In this document: one piece after another, positions 45,356 through 53,958 of the stretch
Position numbering within the stretch: position 1 is the first letter of the stretch
Layout of the letters: the number at the start of each line of letters is the position of its first letter
Origin: Halosimplex amylolyticum
GTDB taxonomy: Archaea; Halobacteriota; Halobacteria; Halobacteriales; Haloarculaceae
NCBI RefSeq assembly: GCF_051414035.1
Contig: NZ_JBLKNW010000006.1
Span: forward strand, 211,718 to 275,717
Reading direction: 5' to 3'
DNA: 64,000 nucleotides
Notes under the pieces: model-generated
Database searches by the model: none
The model's input: the letters and a program-made list of their open reading frames with translations, nothing else
What the model was told of the DNA's origin: nothing
Position numbers and translations under genes: made by a program

Positions 45356-47290
45356 TCAGTCGCTACCGCCGATGTCGACGGTCACCGCGAACGTCACGTC
45401 CTGCGCCGGGTCGGCGTCGACGGCCACGTCGAGACTGGTTTTCTCGAAGTTCGAGACCCACCAGTGGGTCGCGTTGCCGAGTGAGCTCGTGGGTCGAACG
45501 TCGACGTCAGTCGCCTCCGGCGCCTGGAACAGCTCCGTCGGAAACTCCCAGGTCTCGGCCGTCGTCCCACTGGATAGCGTGACCGTGCCGGACGCGGTGA
45601 CGCGAGCGAGGCGCGCACCTCCCCGTCCGCCCGATTCGTAGCGATAGTTGTCCGCGACGACCCACTCGTCGGTGTACGGACCATCGATTTCCTCGGGGTC
45701 ACCGAGGTTCCGACCGACGTTGTCGCAGATGACGGCAGGGTCCGTTCCCGACTTCGCCGCAATGCCGACGTTCGCGTCCTCGATCACGTTCCCCTCGACG
45801 AGGAGTCCGCTCCGCGTCCCGTCCAGTAAAATCGCCCGCTGTAGCGTCTCCGAATCGCCCGTGAGTACGTTGTTGGCGATCAGCGACGCGTCCTCGGCCT
45901 TGACGCCCTCGGCGGGCCAGTCGCGAACGACGTTATCGACGATCTGCACGTCGGTACCCGCGCCCCGCCTGATCTGTATCGCTCCCGGGCCGACCCCGGG
46001 GTCGCCGCTCGCGCCCGCGCAGCCGTTGCCCGCGACCCGGCACCCCGCGGCGGGTCTGCCGTCCGCCGACTGCGCGGCGTCACAGGAGACGTGTCGGCGA
46101 CTGGCGTTCCGCGAGACGTTCTGCTCGACGGCGCAGTTTCTGCACGATCCGTCGAGGACGAGATTCCAGGTGCAGTTCTCGACCACGTTGCGCGCGATGG
46201 TCCCGTCGACGCAGTCCGCGACCCCGGACACGTCGTTGCCCCAGAACTGGACGCCGGAGTCCGCTCCGTTGCGGACGTAGTTGCCGGTCAGGCGGAGCCG
46301 CCGTCCGCCGAAGCAGGCGATTCCGGCCGCGTCCTCGCCGTTCACGTCGACGCCGAGACTCCTGCACACGGATTCGTCGGTCTCCCGGTCGTAACAGACG
46401 GCCGTCGCGATGTCGGCGCCACCGGTTCGCCACGAGCCGCCGCTCTCGGCCTCGATCGTCGATTCGAACGGTGAGGCGCCGACGAAGGCCCTCCCCTTGC
46501 GATCGATCGACTCCGAGACCAGATACGTCCCGGGCGGGAAGAACACCACGTCCCCCGCGTCGACGGCATCGCGGGCCTGGCGGATCGCCTCGGTGTCGTC
46601 GGTGTTTCCGTCGCCAGCGGCTCCGTGCGCCGTCACGTCGGCCCGGGGATGCGCTGCGGTTCGGTGTGTCGTCGCCCGAAGTGCGCCGTCGACGGCCGCG
46701 TCGTCGGGGGTGTAGAGGCCCAACCCGTCTGTCGACCCGGCGGTTCCCTTCACTCCGACGCCGTCCGCGGCCTCGCTGTGCCCCTCCACACCGACGGCCG
46801 TTCCGGACGTTGCCGCCGCCTCGCCGTAGACGCCCGATCCGCCGGAGGAGTTTACCTTGCCTTCGACCCCGCGCGTCCATCCCGAGTCGGCGGTGACGTA
46901 CCCGTACAGCCCTCGGCCCCCGGTGGAGTTGCTGACGCCTTTGACGCCTATCGACGGCCCGGAGTCAGCCGGTGCGAACCCGAAGACGCCCTTGCCGCTG
47001 GAGGACACCGCGGTCCCCTGGACCCCGATCGTACTCCCGGAGTCGGCCGACGCCCTGGAGAACAGCGTCGTCGCGTCGCTGGCCTGCGCTCGCAGGTCGA
47101 GCGCGTGTTTCGTCCCTCCGACGTCTATCTTCAACCCGTGGTTCGTATCCGGCGATCCGTCCCACGTCTCTCCCAGGTGATCGCCGTCCGCAGTCGTCGC
47201 GTCCGCCGCCGTCGCCGCGTCTGCCGTACCAGCTGCACCCAGCGCGCCTATCGCCCGAAGTACCTCCCGCCTCGCCACTCGTTGCGTCAT
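45356..47290 (-). CDS. Tat-exported, Cys-rich right-handed beta-helix protein
   Basis: The 644-residue protein starts with a Tat-like signal (RREVLRAIGALGAAGTADA). Residues about 60-215 are a Gly/Ser/Val repeat array (SSGKGVFGFAPADSGPSIGVKG, SSGGSGVYGEAAATSGTAVGVEG) like tail-spike or collar repeats. Residues about 225-540 form a pectate-lyase-3-type beta-helix starting ADVTAHGAAGDGNTDDTEAIRQA, and about 560-644 a beta-sandwich end. Eleven Cys residues lie in the helix, unusual for a haloarchaeal protein. Carbohydrate binding or cleavage outside the cell is likely; no catalytic residues can be named. Confidence 0.72.
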   Translation of the reverse strand: MTQRVARREVLRAIGALGAAGTADAATAADATTADGDHLGETWDGSPDTNHGLKIDVGGTKHALDLRAQASDATTLFSRASADSGSTIGVQGTAVSSSGKGVFGFAPADSGPSIGVKGVSNSTGGRGLYGYVTADSGWTRGVEGKVNSSGGSGVYGEAAATSGTAVGVEGHSEAADGVGVKGTAGSTDGLGLYTPDDAAVDGALRATTHRTAAHPRADVTAHGAAGDGNTDDTEAIRQARDAVDAGDVVFFPPGTYLVSESIDRKGRAFVGASPFESTIEAESGGSWRTGGADIATAVCYDRETDESVCRSLGVDVNGEDAAGIACFGGRRLRLTGNYVRNGADSGVQFWGNDVSGVADCVDGTIARNVVENCTWNLVLDGSCRNCAVEQNVSRNASRRHVSCDAAQSADGRPAAGCRVAGNGCAGASGDPGVGPGAIQIRRGAGTDVQIVDNVVRDWPAEGVKAEDASLIANNVLTGDSETLQRAILLDGTRSGLLVEGNVIEDANVGIAAKSGTDPAVICDNVGRNLGDPEEIDGPYTDEWVVADNYRYESGGRGGARLARVTASGTVTLSSGTTAETWEFPTELFQAPEATDVDVRPTSSLGNATHWWVSNFEKTSLDVAVDADPAQDVTFAVTVDIGGSD

Positions 47291-47457
47291 TGTTGTCACT
47301 CGTAACCGAACCTGTAGCCACATTGTAATGCGCCACGTACCACGGAGACGACTGCTTCGTCAGCACTGATCGAGGAGCTGCCGACGCCGGCGGTAGCGGC
47401 CCACACTGACCAATACACGCGACGCGGTGCTGGCCAGGAAGTTCGCCGGATAAGATA

Positions 47458-47513
47458 GTGGACTCGCCGGGACCGAGCGAACGCGAAGCGTTCGCGAGGG
47501 TCGGCGAGTCCAC
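47458..47513. repeat. Hairpin built from inverted tRNA-Ala 3'-end copies
   Basis: The left arm contains TGGACTCGCCGGGA (47459-47472), identical to the first 14 bases of the minus-strand tRNA-Ala 3' end. The right arm (47499-47513) is its near-perfect reverse complement, GGTCGGCGAGTCCAC. The loop carries a further GAACGC/GCGTTC hairpin. Confidence 0.7.
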
Positions 47514-47545
47514 TGACTGGAGTGAGCGAAGCGAACGGAAGGAAG

Positions 47546-47570
47546 TGGACTCGCCGGGATTTGAACCCGG
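47546..47570 (-). repeat. 25-base exact copy of the tRNA-Ala 3' end
   Basis: The sequence is identical and in the same orientation to 47670-47694, that is, the acceptor 3' strand and T-arm of tRNA-Ala(GGC). The copies lie 124 bases apart. After base 25 they diverge completely. This is the pattern left by an integrase that targets a tRNA 3' end. Confidence 0.75.
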
Positions 47571-47669
47571 AACCAGACGGTCGCCTCGCTCCGCTCGGCG
47601 CTGCGACTGGTAGGGGTTCAAATCCTGCCTCGACCATTCTCGCTCGCTCGAAAAACTCGCTCGCTCCGA

Positions 47670-47741
47670 TGGACTCGCCGGGATTTGAACCCGGGGCCTT
47701 CCCCGTGCCAGGGGGATGATCTACCACTGATCTACGAGCCC
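47670..47741 (-). tRNA. tRNA-Ala (anticodon GGC)
   Basis: The 72-base cloverleaf folds fully. Acceptor GGGCTCG/CGAGTCC includes the alanine identity pair G3-U70, the D stem is GATC/GATC, and the anticodon stem TCCCC/GGGGA has loop CTGGCAC (anticodon GGC). The T stem is CCGGG/CCCGG with loop TTCAAAT, and the discriminator base is A. CCA is not encoded. A TATA-like GTTTATGAAAA on the minus strand (about 47770-47780) is the probable promoter. Confidence 0.95.
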
Positions 47742-47967
47742 GCCTGCAAAAACACGTATCCGGGGACTTTTCATAAACCCATCGAAGCAGGCGGCGGGTC
47801 GTCATCGAGTGACACGGCCGTGGTGTCAACCGTCCGACCGTCTGAGTATCAATTTCTGTACTGCCAGGCCAACGGATATAACGGGGACCGTCGTTCAGTC
47901 GCCAAGGCACGGGGCCTGTGGCGCCTTCCGGGGGGACGGCGTCCGCGGGGACCGTCAGACACACACC

Positions 47968-48573
47968 ATGCGACGATTCGGGGACCAAACGGGGCCCGTG
48001 AAGTCACACGGCACGGGCCCACAGCGAGACGGGCGTACCGAGCGACTGCTCGACCGCCGGGACGGGCGCGGACAGACGACGCTAGATTTCGCCATCGGCA
48101 TGAGCATCTTTCTGCTGGCGCTGACGTTCGCGCTGGCGTTCGTTCCGGGGATGCTGGAGCCGTTCTCTGACAGCGGGCAGACCGAGACGCCGGCGGTCAA
48201 CCGCGTCGCTGACGACCTCACCCAGCGGTCGCTGGGCAACGCGACCGCGCCGTACGTGCTCGACAGCGAGTGCACGGAGGCGTTCTTCGACGAGGCGGTT
48301 ACCGCGTGTGGCTTCGACGGCGACCCGATTCAGCAACGCGTCGGGATCGTCGATCGGACGCCGGTGAACGTGACGATCCGTGGCGACGTCGGGTCGGACG
48401 AGAACGTGATCCTCTGCTGGGACGGGAGCACGGTCGTCGCGCAGAGCCCGAGCTGTGGGACCGTCCTCACAGACGGGTCCAACCCGGCTGGGAGCGGCGG
48501 GAAGACCGTCAGCGCGCAGCGGGTCGCGTTGCTCGACGGGCAGGACGTCACCGTCGAGGTGGTAATGTGGTGA
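47968..48573 (+). CDS. Pilin-like secreted protein 1 of the pilus operon
   Basis: The 201-residue protein has a basic leader ending RGQ, with probable prepilin peptidase cleavage between Gly and Gln in GRGQTTLDFAIGMSIFLLALTFALAFVPGML. The hydrophobic assembly helix and then a globular domain with four Cys (two likely disulfides, around DSECTEAFFDEAVTACGF and VILCWDG...SPSCG) follow. A TATA-like GGATATAACG at 47874-47883 heads the operon. The ATG at 47968 is chosen as the first in-frame Met after the promoter. It overlaps the next gene (GTGA). Confidence 0.75.
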   Translation: MRRFGDQTGPVKSHGTGPQRDGRTERLLDRRDGRGQTTLDFAIGMSIFLLALTFALAFVPGMLEPFSDSGQTETPAVNRVADDLTQRSLGNATAPYVLDSECTEAFFDEAVTACGFDGDPIQQRVGIVDRTPVNVTIRGDVGSDENVILCWDGSTVVAQSPSCGTVLTDGSNPAGSGGKTVSAQRVALLDGQDVTVEVVMW

Positions 48574-49238
48574 GCGCTCGTCGGCCGCCGCGAACGCCGG
48601 CGGGTCGCGGGGACGAGGACGGGGACGTCGGCAGTGCGGACGGTGGGGGCGCCGACCGCGGGCAGGCGCACACGCTGGAAGGGGTGATCGCGAGCCTGAT
48701 CTTGCTGTCGGCAGTCGTGTTCGCGCTGGAGATGACGGCGGTGACGCCGCTGTCCGCGAGCACGTCGAGCCAGCACATCGAGAACCAGCAGGAAGCGACG
48801 GCGCGGGGCGTGCTCGCCTCGGCGGCCGAGACGGGGGCGCTCGAGCGGGCGGTGCTCTCGTGGAACGCGACGAGCGAGCAGTTTTACCAAACGAGCGAAC
48901 TCGGCTATTTCACCACCGGAGCGCCGCCGAACCGCTTCGGGACGATGCTCGAACGGTCGTTCGACCGGGAGGGCGTCGCGTACAACGTCTACCTGCGCTA
49001 TCAGGGGACCGACTCGCAGACCCACACGGAGCCGTACGTCTACCAGGGGGTGCCGAGCGACCACGCGGTCCGCGCGACGTGGTCGCTGTCGATCATGGTG
49101 GACGACGAGATCCGCGACGAGAACGGCGACCCGACGGGGACGACGGTCGTAGCAGATTCGACGTACTTCGCGCCGCAGCCGTCGGGATCCAGCGTCTACA
49201 ACGTGATCGACGTGGAGGTGGTCGTGTGGCGGATCTGA
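48570..49238 (+). CDS. Pilin-like secreted protein 2
   Basis: The 222-residue protein starts with GTG in a four-base overlap with the previous stop. An acidic Gly/Asp-rich leader precedes DRGQAHTLEGVIASLILLSAVVFALEM, the cleavage and assembly helix. The extracellular part has N-glycosylation sequon NAT and many aromatic/Thr residues (TYFAPQPSGSSVYNVIDVEVVVW). It is one of five cotranslated pilin-like proteins. Long leaders with an RGQ site suggest processing by the archaeal prepilin peptidase PibD. The individual role is unknown. Confidence 0.75.
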   Translation: MSARRPPRTPAGRGDEDGDVGSADGGGADRGQAHTLEGVIASLILLSAVVFALEMTAVTPLSASTSSQHIENQQEATARGVLASAAETGALERAVLSWNATSEQFYQTSELGYFTTGAPPNRFGTMLERSFDREGVAYNVYLRYQGTDSQTHTEPYVYQGVPSDHAVRATWSLSIMVDDEIRDENGDPTGTTVVADSTYFAPQPSGSSVYNVIDVEVVVWRI

Positions 49239-50131
49239 GGCCGAGCGTCGGTGGACCCGACGCGGGACGCGGCCAGATCATCCTGGTCGGCGCGTTCGCG
49301 CTGGCGGTCGTGTTCGTCGCGCTGGCGCTGGTGATGAACGCCGCCATCTACACGGAGAACCTGGCGACCCGGAGCGAGTCGGCGGAGACGTCGAACGCAC
49401 ACGCCTTCCATCGGGCGACAGAGACGATGGCGGTCGAGTCGTTCCGGTACGCGCACACGGCCCACAGCGGCGACCACGACGCCCTCAACCAGAGCGTCCG
49501 GGACGCCGTCGAGAGCTATCACAACGCGACCCGGCGCCAGCAGGCGGCGCACGGGCAGCTGACGAACGTCAGCGTCGCGACGACGCCGGGGGTGAACGTC
49601 ACAGACGATCCGAGCGACTTCAGCGACAGCGGCACCGACGACTGGACGATCGCGACCGACGTCTCTGACACCCGCAAGTTCCGGCTCGACGTCGAGAGCT
49701 GGAGCGGGTCGGACAGCGACGAGCTGTGGGTCGTCGCCGACGGCGGCGACACCTGGTACCTCAACGTCTCCTACGACTCGGCGGCCTCCGAGTACGAGAT
49801 CGGCGTCAACGATTCCGGGAGCTACGAGTCGTGCACGACGACGGCGACGGCCCCACTCACCGTCGACTTCTCCGAGGGGACGGTCGACGGGGCCGACTGT
49901 CCGGCCCTCGACCTCGGGAGCGTCTCGGGGCCGTACGACCTCGGGATCCGGAACGGCTCGGTCGCGGACGGCGAGTACACGATGGTCGTGGACGGCAGCC
50001 CCAGTGCTGCGCTGTCCAGCAGCCAGTACGAGGAGGTCCTCCACGCGATGGAAGTCGACCTCGTCTACTGGTCGTCGGACGTGCGCTACCGATCGACGAT
50101 CCGGGTCGCCCCAGGTGAGACCGATGGGTAG
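49226..50131 (+). CDS. Pilin-like secreted protein 3
   Basis: The 301-residue protein starts at a GTG, 13 bases inside the previous gene. A short leader MADLRPSVGGPDAGRG precedes QIILVGAFALAVVFVALALVMNAAIY, the assembly helix. The large ectodomain has many N-glycosylation sequons (NQS, NAT, NVS, NVT, NDS, NGS) and one likely disulfide (SCTTTATAPLT...GADCPAL). It is the largest of the five and may sit at the fibre tip or act as adhesin, by analogy with Tad and type II secretion minor pilins. Confidence 0.72.
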   Translation: MADLRPSVGGPDAGRGQIILVGAFALAVVFVALALVMNAAIYTENLATRSESAETSNAHAFHRATETMAVESFRYAHTAHSGDHDALNQSVRDAVESYHNATRRQQAAHGQLTNVSVATTPGVNVTDDPSDFSDSGTDDWTIATDVSDTRKFRLDVESWSGSDSDELWVVADGGDTWYLNVSYDSAASEYEIGVNDSGSYESCTTTATAPLTVDFSEGTVDGADCPALDLGSVSGPYDLGIRNGSVADGEYTMVVDGSPSAALSSSQYEEVLHAMEVDLVYWSSDVRYRSTIRVAPGETDG

Positions 50132-50645
50132 CCCGCCGCCACGCCGTCGCGGGCATTCCGCGGAGCGCGTGGACAGCGGCCGGCGGTACGGCAGTCTCGC
50201 GAGCGCGAGTCGCGGGCAGTCGACGACGCTGGAGTACACGCTCGCCCTCGCCATCGCATCGCTGGTCGTCACCGGGCTGTTCGTCGCCGCGGGTGACTTC
50301 GTGACCCAGCAACGGACCGAGGTCGTCAGGACGGAACTCGGCGTCGTCGGCCAGCAACTCGCCGGCGACGTGGTCGCCGCGGACCGGCTCGTCAGGGCCG
50401 GCGAGCGCACGCAGACGGTCGCGGTCAACGCGTCGCTCCCGCCGACCATCGCCGGATCGCACTATAACGTCGCGGTCACCCACGCCGGGTCCGAGCAGTG
50501 GCTGAACCTCTCGACGTCGAACCCCTCGGTCTCCGTGGCGGTCCGGATCGAGACCGAGACGACCGTGGCGACCGGCGCGGTGTCCGGCGGCGACGTCAGC
50601 ATCGTCTACGACCCCGGCGGTCCGCACCTGGAGGTCCGCGCATGA
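50124..50645 (+). CDS. Pilin-like secreted protein 4
   Basis: The 173-residue protein overlaps the previous gene by eight bases. The leader is MGSPPPRRRGHSAERVDSGRRYGSLASASRG and the assembly helix begins QSTTLEYTLALAIASLVVTGLFVAAGDFV, where Glu near position +6 of the mature protein is reminiscent of the conserved Glu5 of type IV pilins. The ectodomain is small (about 110 residues), beta-rich and Cys-free. It is part of the same tight operon. Confidence 0.75.
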   Translation: MGSPPPRRRGHSAERVDSGRRYGSLASASRGQSTTLEYTLALAIASLVVTGLFVAAGDFVTQQRTEVVRTELGVVGQQLAGDVVAADRLVRAGERTQTVAVNASLPPTIAGSHYNVAVTHAGSEQWLNLSTSNPSVSVAVRIETETTVATGAVSGGDVSIVYDPGGPHLEVRA

Positions 50646-51418
50646 ATGGGCCTCGTGCGGTCGACGACCGCGCCGTGAGCGACGTCGTCGGGTTCGTCCT
50701 GGTCTTCGCGATGATCGTCAGCGTGGTCGGGATCGTCTCGCTGTCAGGCCTCGCCAGCCTCGAAACGGTGCGCGACGCCCAGCAGACCGACAACGCCGTG
50801 CGCGCGATGGAGGTCCTCTCGGACAACATGGGCGACATCGCCGAGCGGGGAGCGCCCAGCCGGGCGACCGAGATCAGCCTCGAGGACGCGTCGCTCTCCC
50901 TCGCGAACGAGACGATCGTGACCGTCCGCGATCCGAACGAGAGCGTCAGCGACCCGTCGTTCCTGCCCAACAGGACTCACAAGATCCGTCCGATCGTCTA
51001 CGACGACGGCGACACGGAGCTCGTCTACGTGATGGGCGCCATCTTCCGCGACGACCCGCGTGGCGGGACTGTCGTCCAGCCCTGGTCGCCGGTGTTCGAC
51101 AGTGAACGCACCCTGATCCCGATCGTGACGACGGTCTCGGCGACCGACACCGGCCAGCAGATCCAGAGCTCGACGGTACTCGTGCGCGCGAGCGCGAACC
51201 GTCGCCTCGTCCCCGTGGCCGACGACGAGGGGCAATACGACGACGTCTGGATCAACGTGACCTCGCCCAGGCAGGACCTCTGGCTGTCGATGCTCGGCCG
51301 GGACCCCGCGCTGACCTGCTTTCAGTCCGGGTCCGACCGGGTCTCCTGCCAGCTCGACGAGACGCCCGAACAGCTCTACGTCACCGAGGTCCGGATCGCC
51401 GTCGAACTGAAGGCCTGA
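50642..51418 (+). CDS. Pilin-like secreted protein 5
   Basis: The 258-residue protein has an ATGA overlap with the previous gene. The leader is very short (MNGPRAVDDRAVSDVVGFVLVFAMIVSVVGIVSLSGLASLE), like haloarchaeal PilA-type pilins whose helix follows a D-R-A/G-V-S motif. The ectodomain (about 40-258) includes NETIVTVRDPNESVSD and ends with one likely disulfide (TCFQSGSDRVSC). It ends the operon; transcription converges with the next gene about 180 bases away. Cleavage would fall next to RAVSD, which differs from the RGQ site of genes 1-4. Confidence 0.75.
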   Translation: MNGPRAVDDRAVSDVVGFVLVFAMIVSVVGIVSLSGLASLETVRDAQQTDNAVRAMEVLSDNMGDIAERGAPSRATEISLEDASLSLANETIVTVRDPNESVSDPSFLPNRTHKIRPIVYDDGDTELVYVMGAIFRDDPRGGTVVQPWSPVFDSERTLIPIVTTVSATDTGQQIQSSTVLVRASANRRLVPVADDEGQYDDVWINVTSPRQDLWLSMLGRDPALTCFQSGSDRVSCQLDETPEQLYVTEVRIAVELKA

Positions 51419-51599
51419 GGCGGGCACGACCCTCTCATCGACGCTCCTCGCCGGCCGACAGGGCCGGGTCCCGGACTCGGACTGTGGAGTCATCCGGCGC
51501 TATGGGTAGTCGTGGACAGCGAAAGTGAACCCGGGAGCCGAGTGACCGGCCGTCACGAGCGGGAGGAGTGGGCCGGATGGGAGTCGACTGGCCCGGCGG

Positions 51600-53018
51600 T
51601 CACTCGCTGGTGACGTTGACCGGGTTCTCGGTCACGTGGAGGTAGGTGACTGGGGTGATGTCGCCTTCCAGTTCGAGGTTGGTGTCCTCGACGCTGGGGT
51701 CGTAGCTGAAGTCGTTGGGGTTGCCGTTGACCGTGATGCTCTCGCAGACGACCCCTCCGATGATGTTCGGATCGACGGAGCCGCCGCCGTTCAGGTTACA
51801 GTCCGAGCCGGGCGCGTACAGCAGTCCGACGAGTTTGAAGTTGCCGTTGCCGTTGACCGCCCCGTCCGAGTGCATGACGACCGAGAGGTCGCTCGCCAGA
51901 CCGCCGTCGTTGAGGTCGTCGTTCGACCCCATGTCGAAGGAGTTGCGGACGAGGATCGTCGTGTTGTGACTGCTCGTGATCGTCACGCCCTCCGGGCTGA
52001 AGTTCTCGTCGACGACCACCGTGACGTCGTCGCCGGGGTTGTCGATCTCGAGCGTCTCGGAGAAGTACGAGTCCGTGTAGTAGGTTCCGCCGCTCGTGAT
52101 CGTGACCGGGTCGCCCGCGGGCAGATCGTCGCAGGCGCCGGCGTTGTCCTCGCACTCGTCGATGCGATCTTCGATGCGGTCGTCGGCCAGCGGGTAGTTG
52201 ATCCCGGTCTCCGAGGGCGAGGGTTTCGGGTCGTTGCCGTTCATGCGGATCCCTCCCGGTTGCGTCGACGCGAGGACGTTGTCGTAGCTCTCGTCGAAGG
52301 GGACGACGAGTTTCGCGCGGGCGGTCCTCCTGGTGTGGTTGTAGCTCACGTTACCCTCGGTCCGCTGGACGAAGAAGCGACCCCACGCCTCGTAGTACTC
52401 GCTCCGGACGGTGACGTTCACGTACCCGTTGTCGAGCGGGTTGGTGAAGTTGGCGTCCTGGGTCGCGTTTGGATAGCGGACCCGGGTCGGGTCGGCCTTG
52501 GTGACCGTCGCCCCGGACCCGAGACTCGGCGTGCCGTCGACGGTGATGATCGGGAGCGTCAGCGTCGCGGCCCGGAAGTGAAACTCCGGCGGGGAGAGCA
52601 TGGTCGTCCCGGCCTCGGTCCCCTTCCAGACGCCGCCGCCCTGGTAGGCGACGCTCTGGTCGCCGTTGTCGTACCGGACGGCGCCGAGCGTCACGTTCGT
52701 CAGCGTCTTCGTCTCGCCGGAAGTCTCGTTGTAGACGGTGACGTTCATCCAGCCGACGGCGCCGTCGACGCCGTAGCTGGCGCCGCTTGCGGCCGCCAGG
52801 TCCACTCCCTGGTGGCTCGTCCCGCCGAGCGCGACCATCGCGCTCCGGGAGTCGAACTGCGTCAGCGACTTCTCGGCCCGGCTGACGTCGAGCCCGTCGC
52901 TCGTGTCGTCGAGCGCCGCCGCGCCGATGGACACGACGAGCGCGGTCCCGCCGATGACGACGGCGAACAACAGTACGATCCCCAACACGCTGCTCACGCC
53001 CCGAGCGTCCTGACTCAT
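51600..53018 (-). CDS. Large pilin-like surface protein (DUF7289-like)
   Basis: The 472-residue protein starts MSQDARGVSSVLGIVLLFAVVIGGTALVVSIGAAAL, a short PilA-type leader and helix. The ectodomain has many N-glycosylation sequons. A middle segment with four Cys (IDECEDNAGACDD, GSDCNLNGGG, GGVVCESI) sits in a beta-helix-like run (DNPGDDVTVVVDENFSPEGVTITSSHNTTILVRNSF). It resembles haloarchaeal pilin-like families such as DUF7289. A TATA-like GCGTTTATTG at about 53047-53056 lies about 30 bases before the ATG at 53018 and decides that start. It converges on the pilin operon and probably supplies another surface or minor pilin. Confidence 0.75.
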   Translation of the reverse strand: MSQDARGVSSVLGIVLLFAVVIGGTALVVSIGAAALDDTSDGLDVSRAEKSLTQFDSRSAMVALGGTSHQGVDLAAASGASYGVDGAVGWMNVTVYNETSGETKTLTNVTLGAVRYDNGDQSVAYQGGGVWKGTEAGTTMLSPPEFHFRAATLTLPIITVDGTPSLGSGATVTKADPTRVRYPNATQDANFTNPLDNGYVNVTVRSEYYEAWGRFFVQRTEGNVSYNHTRRTARAKLVVPFDESYDNVLASTQPGGIRMNGNDPKPSPSETGINYPLADDRIEDRIDECEDNAGACDDLPAGDPVTITSGGTYYTDSYFSETLEIDNPGDDVTVVVDENFSPEGVTITSSHNTTILVRNSFDMGSNDDLNDGGLASDLSVVMHSDGAVNGNGNFKLVGLLYAPGSDCNLNGGGSVDPNIIGGVVCESITVNGNPNDFSYDPSVEDTNLELEGDITPVTYLHVTENPVNVTSE

Positions 53019-53493
53019 CGGTTTCTGCCCTCCGTTCGCGACCCCGGTCAATAAACGCGCGCCTTCGTTTATCACGATTGAAGTTAGAACGGAGGGGGTC
53101 GCAGTTTCCGCCGTTTCACGGCCATTATCTAGCGCTGACGGATAATACTAACTGTGATAACGAGGTGAGGTGCGTGTCTGAGCCGATCCGGGCGGCGGTC
53201 GCGCCGGCGGTTCGGTCCTCGCGGCGTTCCGATGGAAACTGTTTAGTGTGCGAGGAGGCACTCTCCGGTGGGAACGCACGACCGCAAATCTGACATCGTC
53301 GCGCGATTGCGCGCTCGCGGATTCACCGCTCGCGCAATACGAGGCCTCTTTCGATGCCTCGCGCGACTCGGGATTGCGGCCGTGTTCGCGCCGACCGGCG
53401 GTCTCGCATTCGCGGGGCCGGCCGCGGCGCACGCACGCACTGCGCGGTCTCACGACCGTCGAACAGCGGTCAGTCGCGTTCCAATTCAGACAC
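53019..53493. other. Divergent promoter region with structured rps15 leader
   Basis: No protein or known RNA gene is recognised. The left third holds the promoter of the pilin-like gene. A TTTAGTG element near 53240 could start a leader of about 230 nt to rps15. In it, a stacked hairpin spans 53306-53338 (outer arms ATTGCGCG/CGCGCAAT, inner GCGG/CCGC), followed by GAGGC/GCCTC near 53341-53361 and several GC-rich inverted repeats. Confidence 0.45.
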
Positions 53494-53958
53494 ATGGCAC
53501 GAATGCATACGCGCCGTCGCGGCTCGTCCTCCTCGGACAAGCCCGCGGCCGACGAACCCCCGGAGTGGAGCGACGTAGACGAATCGGCGATCGAAGAGCG
53601 CGTCGTCGAGCTGGCCGAGCAGGGCCTCAGCACCAGCGAGATCGGGCTGAAGCTCCGCGACGAAGGCGTCAACGGGACGCCCGTCCCGGACGTCTCCCTG
53701 GCCACCGGCAAGAAGATCACCGAGATCCTCGAAGAGAACGACGCCGCCCCGGAGCTGCCGGAGGACCTCAGCAACCTGCTGGAGCGGGCCGTCCGCCTGC
53801 ACGAGCACATGGACGAGAACCCGACCGACCACCAGAACAAGCGCGCGCTCCAGAACACGGAAGCGAAGATCCGCCGCCTAGCCGACTACTATCGCGGCGA
53901 CGAGCTGGACGAGGACTTCACCTACAGCGCCGACACCGCCGCGGAACTCCTCGAATAG
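53494..53958 (+). CDS. rps15: Small ribosomal subunit protein uS15
   Basis: The 154-residue protein begins MARMHTRRRGSSSSDKP, the archaeal/eukaryal S15 (S13e) N terminus. The central segment VVELAEQGLSTSEIGLKLRDEGVNGTPVPDVSLATGKKI follows, and the 16S-binding helices contain LLERAVRLHEHMDENPTDHQNKRALQNTEAKIRRLADYY. It binds the 16S rRNA central domain. The following gene starts directly after the stop, so rps15, the DHH-like gene, pcc1 and rps3ae form one operon. Confidence 0.97.
   Translation: MARMHTRRRGSSSSDKPAADEPPEWSDVDESAIEERVVELAEQGLSTSEIGLKLRDEGVNGTPVPDVSLATGKKITEILEENDAAPELPEDLSNLLERAVRLHEHMDENPTDHQNKRALQNTEAKIRRLADYYRGDELDEDFTYSADTAAELLE

Larger units (their letters stand above)
47291..47669. 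other. Gap with partial tRNA-Ala copies and hairpins
   Basis: No complete gene is visible. The first part (47291-47455) is plain and relatively AT-rich. A 56-base hairpin made from tRNA-Ala 3'-end sequence (47458-47513) follows, then an exact 25-base copy of the tRNA-Ala 3' end (47546-47570). A plus-strand T-arm-like stretch (about 47608-47636) does not fold as a proper tRNA. Confidence 0.6.

Noticed and set aside
47605..47640. Possible second tRNA on the plus strand (GGTTCAAATCCTGCC and ACCA)
   Set aside because: The T stem does not pair with a 7-base loop and no D arm, anticodon arm or acceptor partner is found upstream. It is at most a fragment.
53200..53493. Possible 7S, RNase P or other known stable RNA before rps15
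   Set aside because: None of the conserved core sequences of these RNAs is present. Hairpins alone do not justify a gene call; they are reported as a possible leader.
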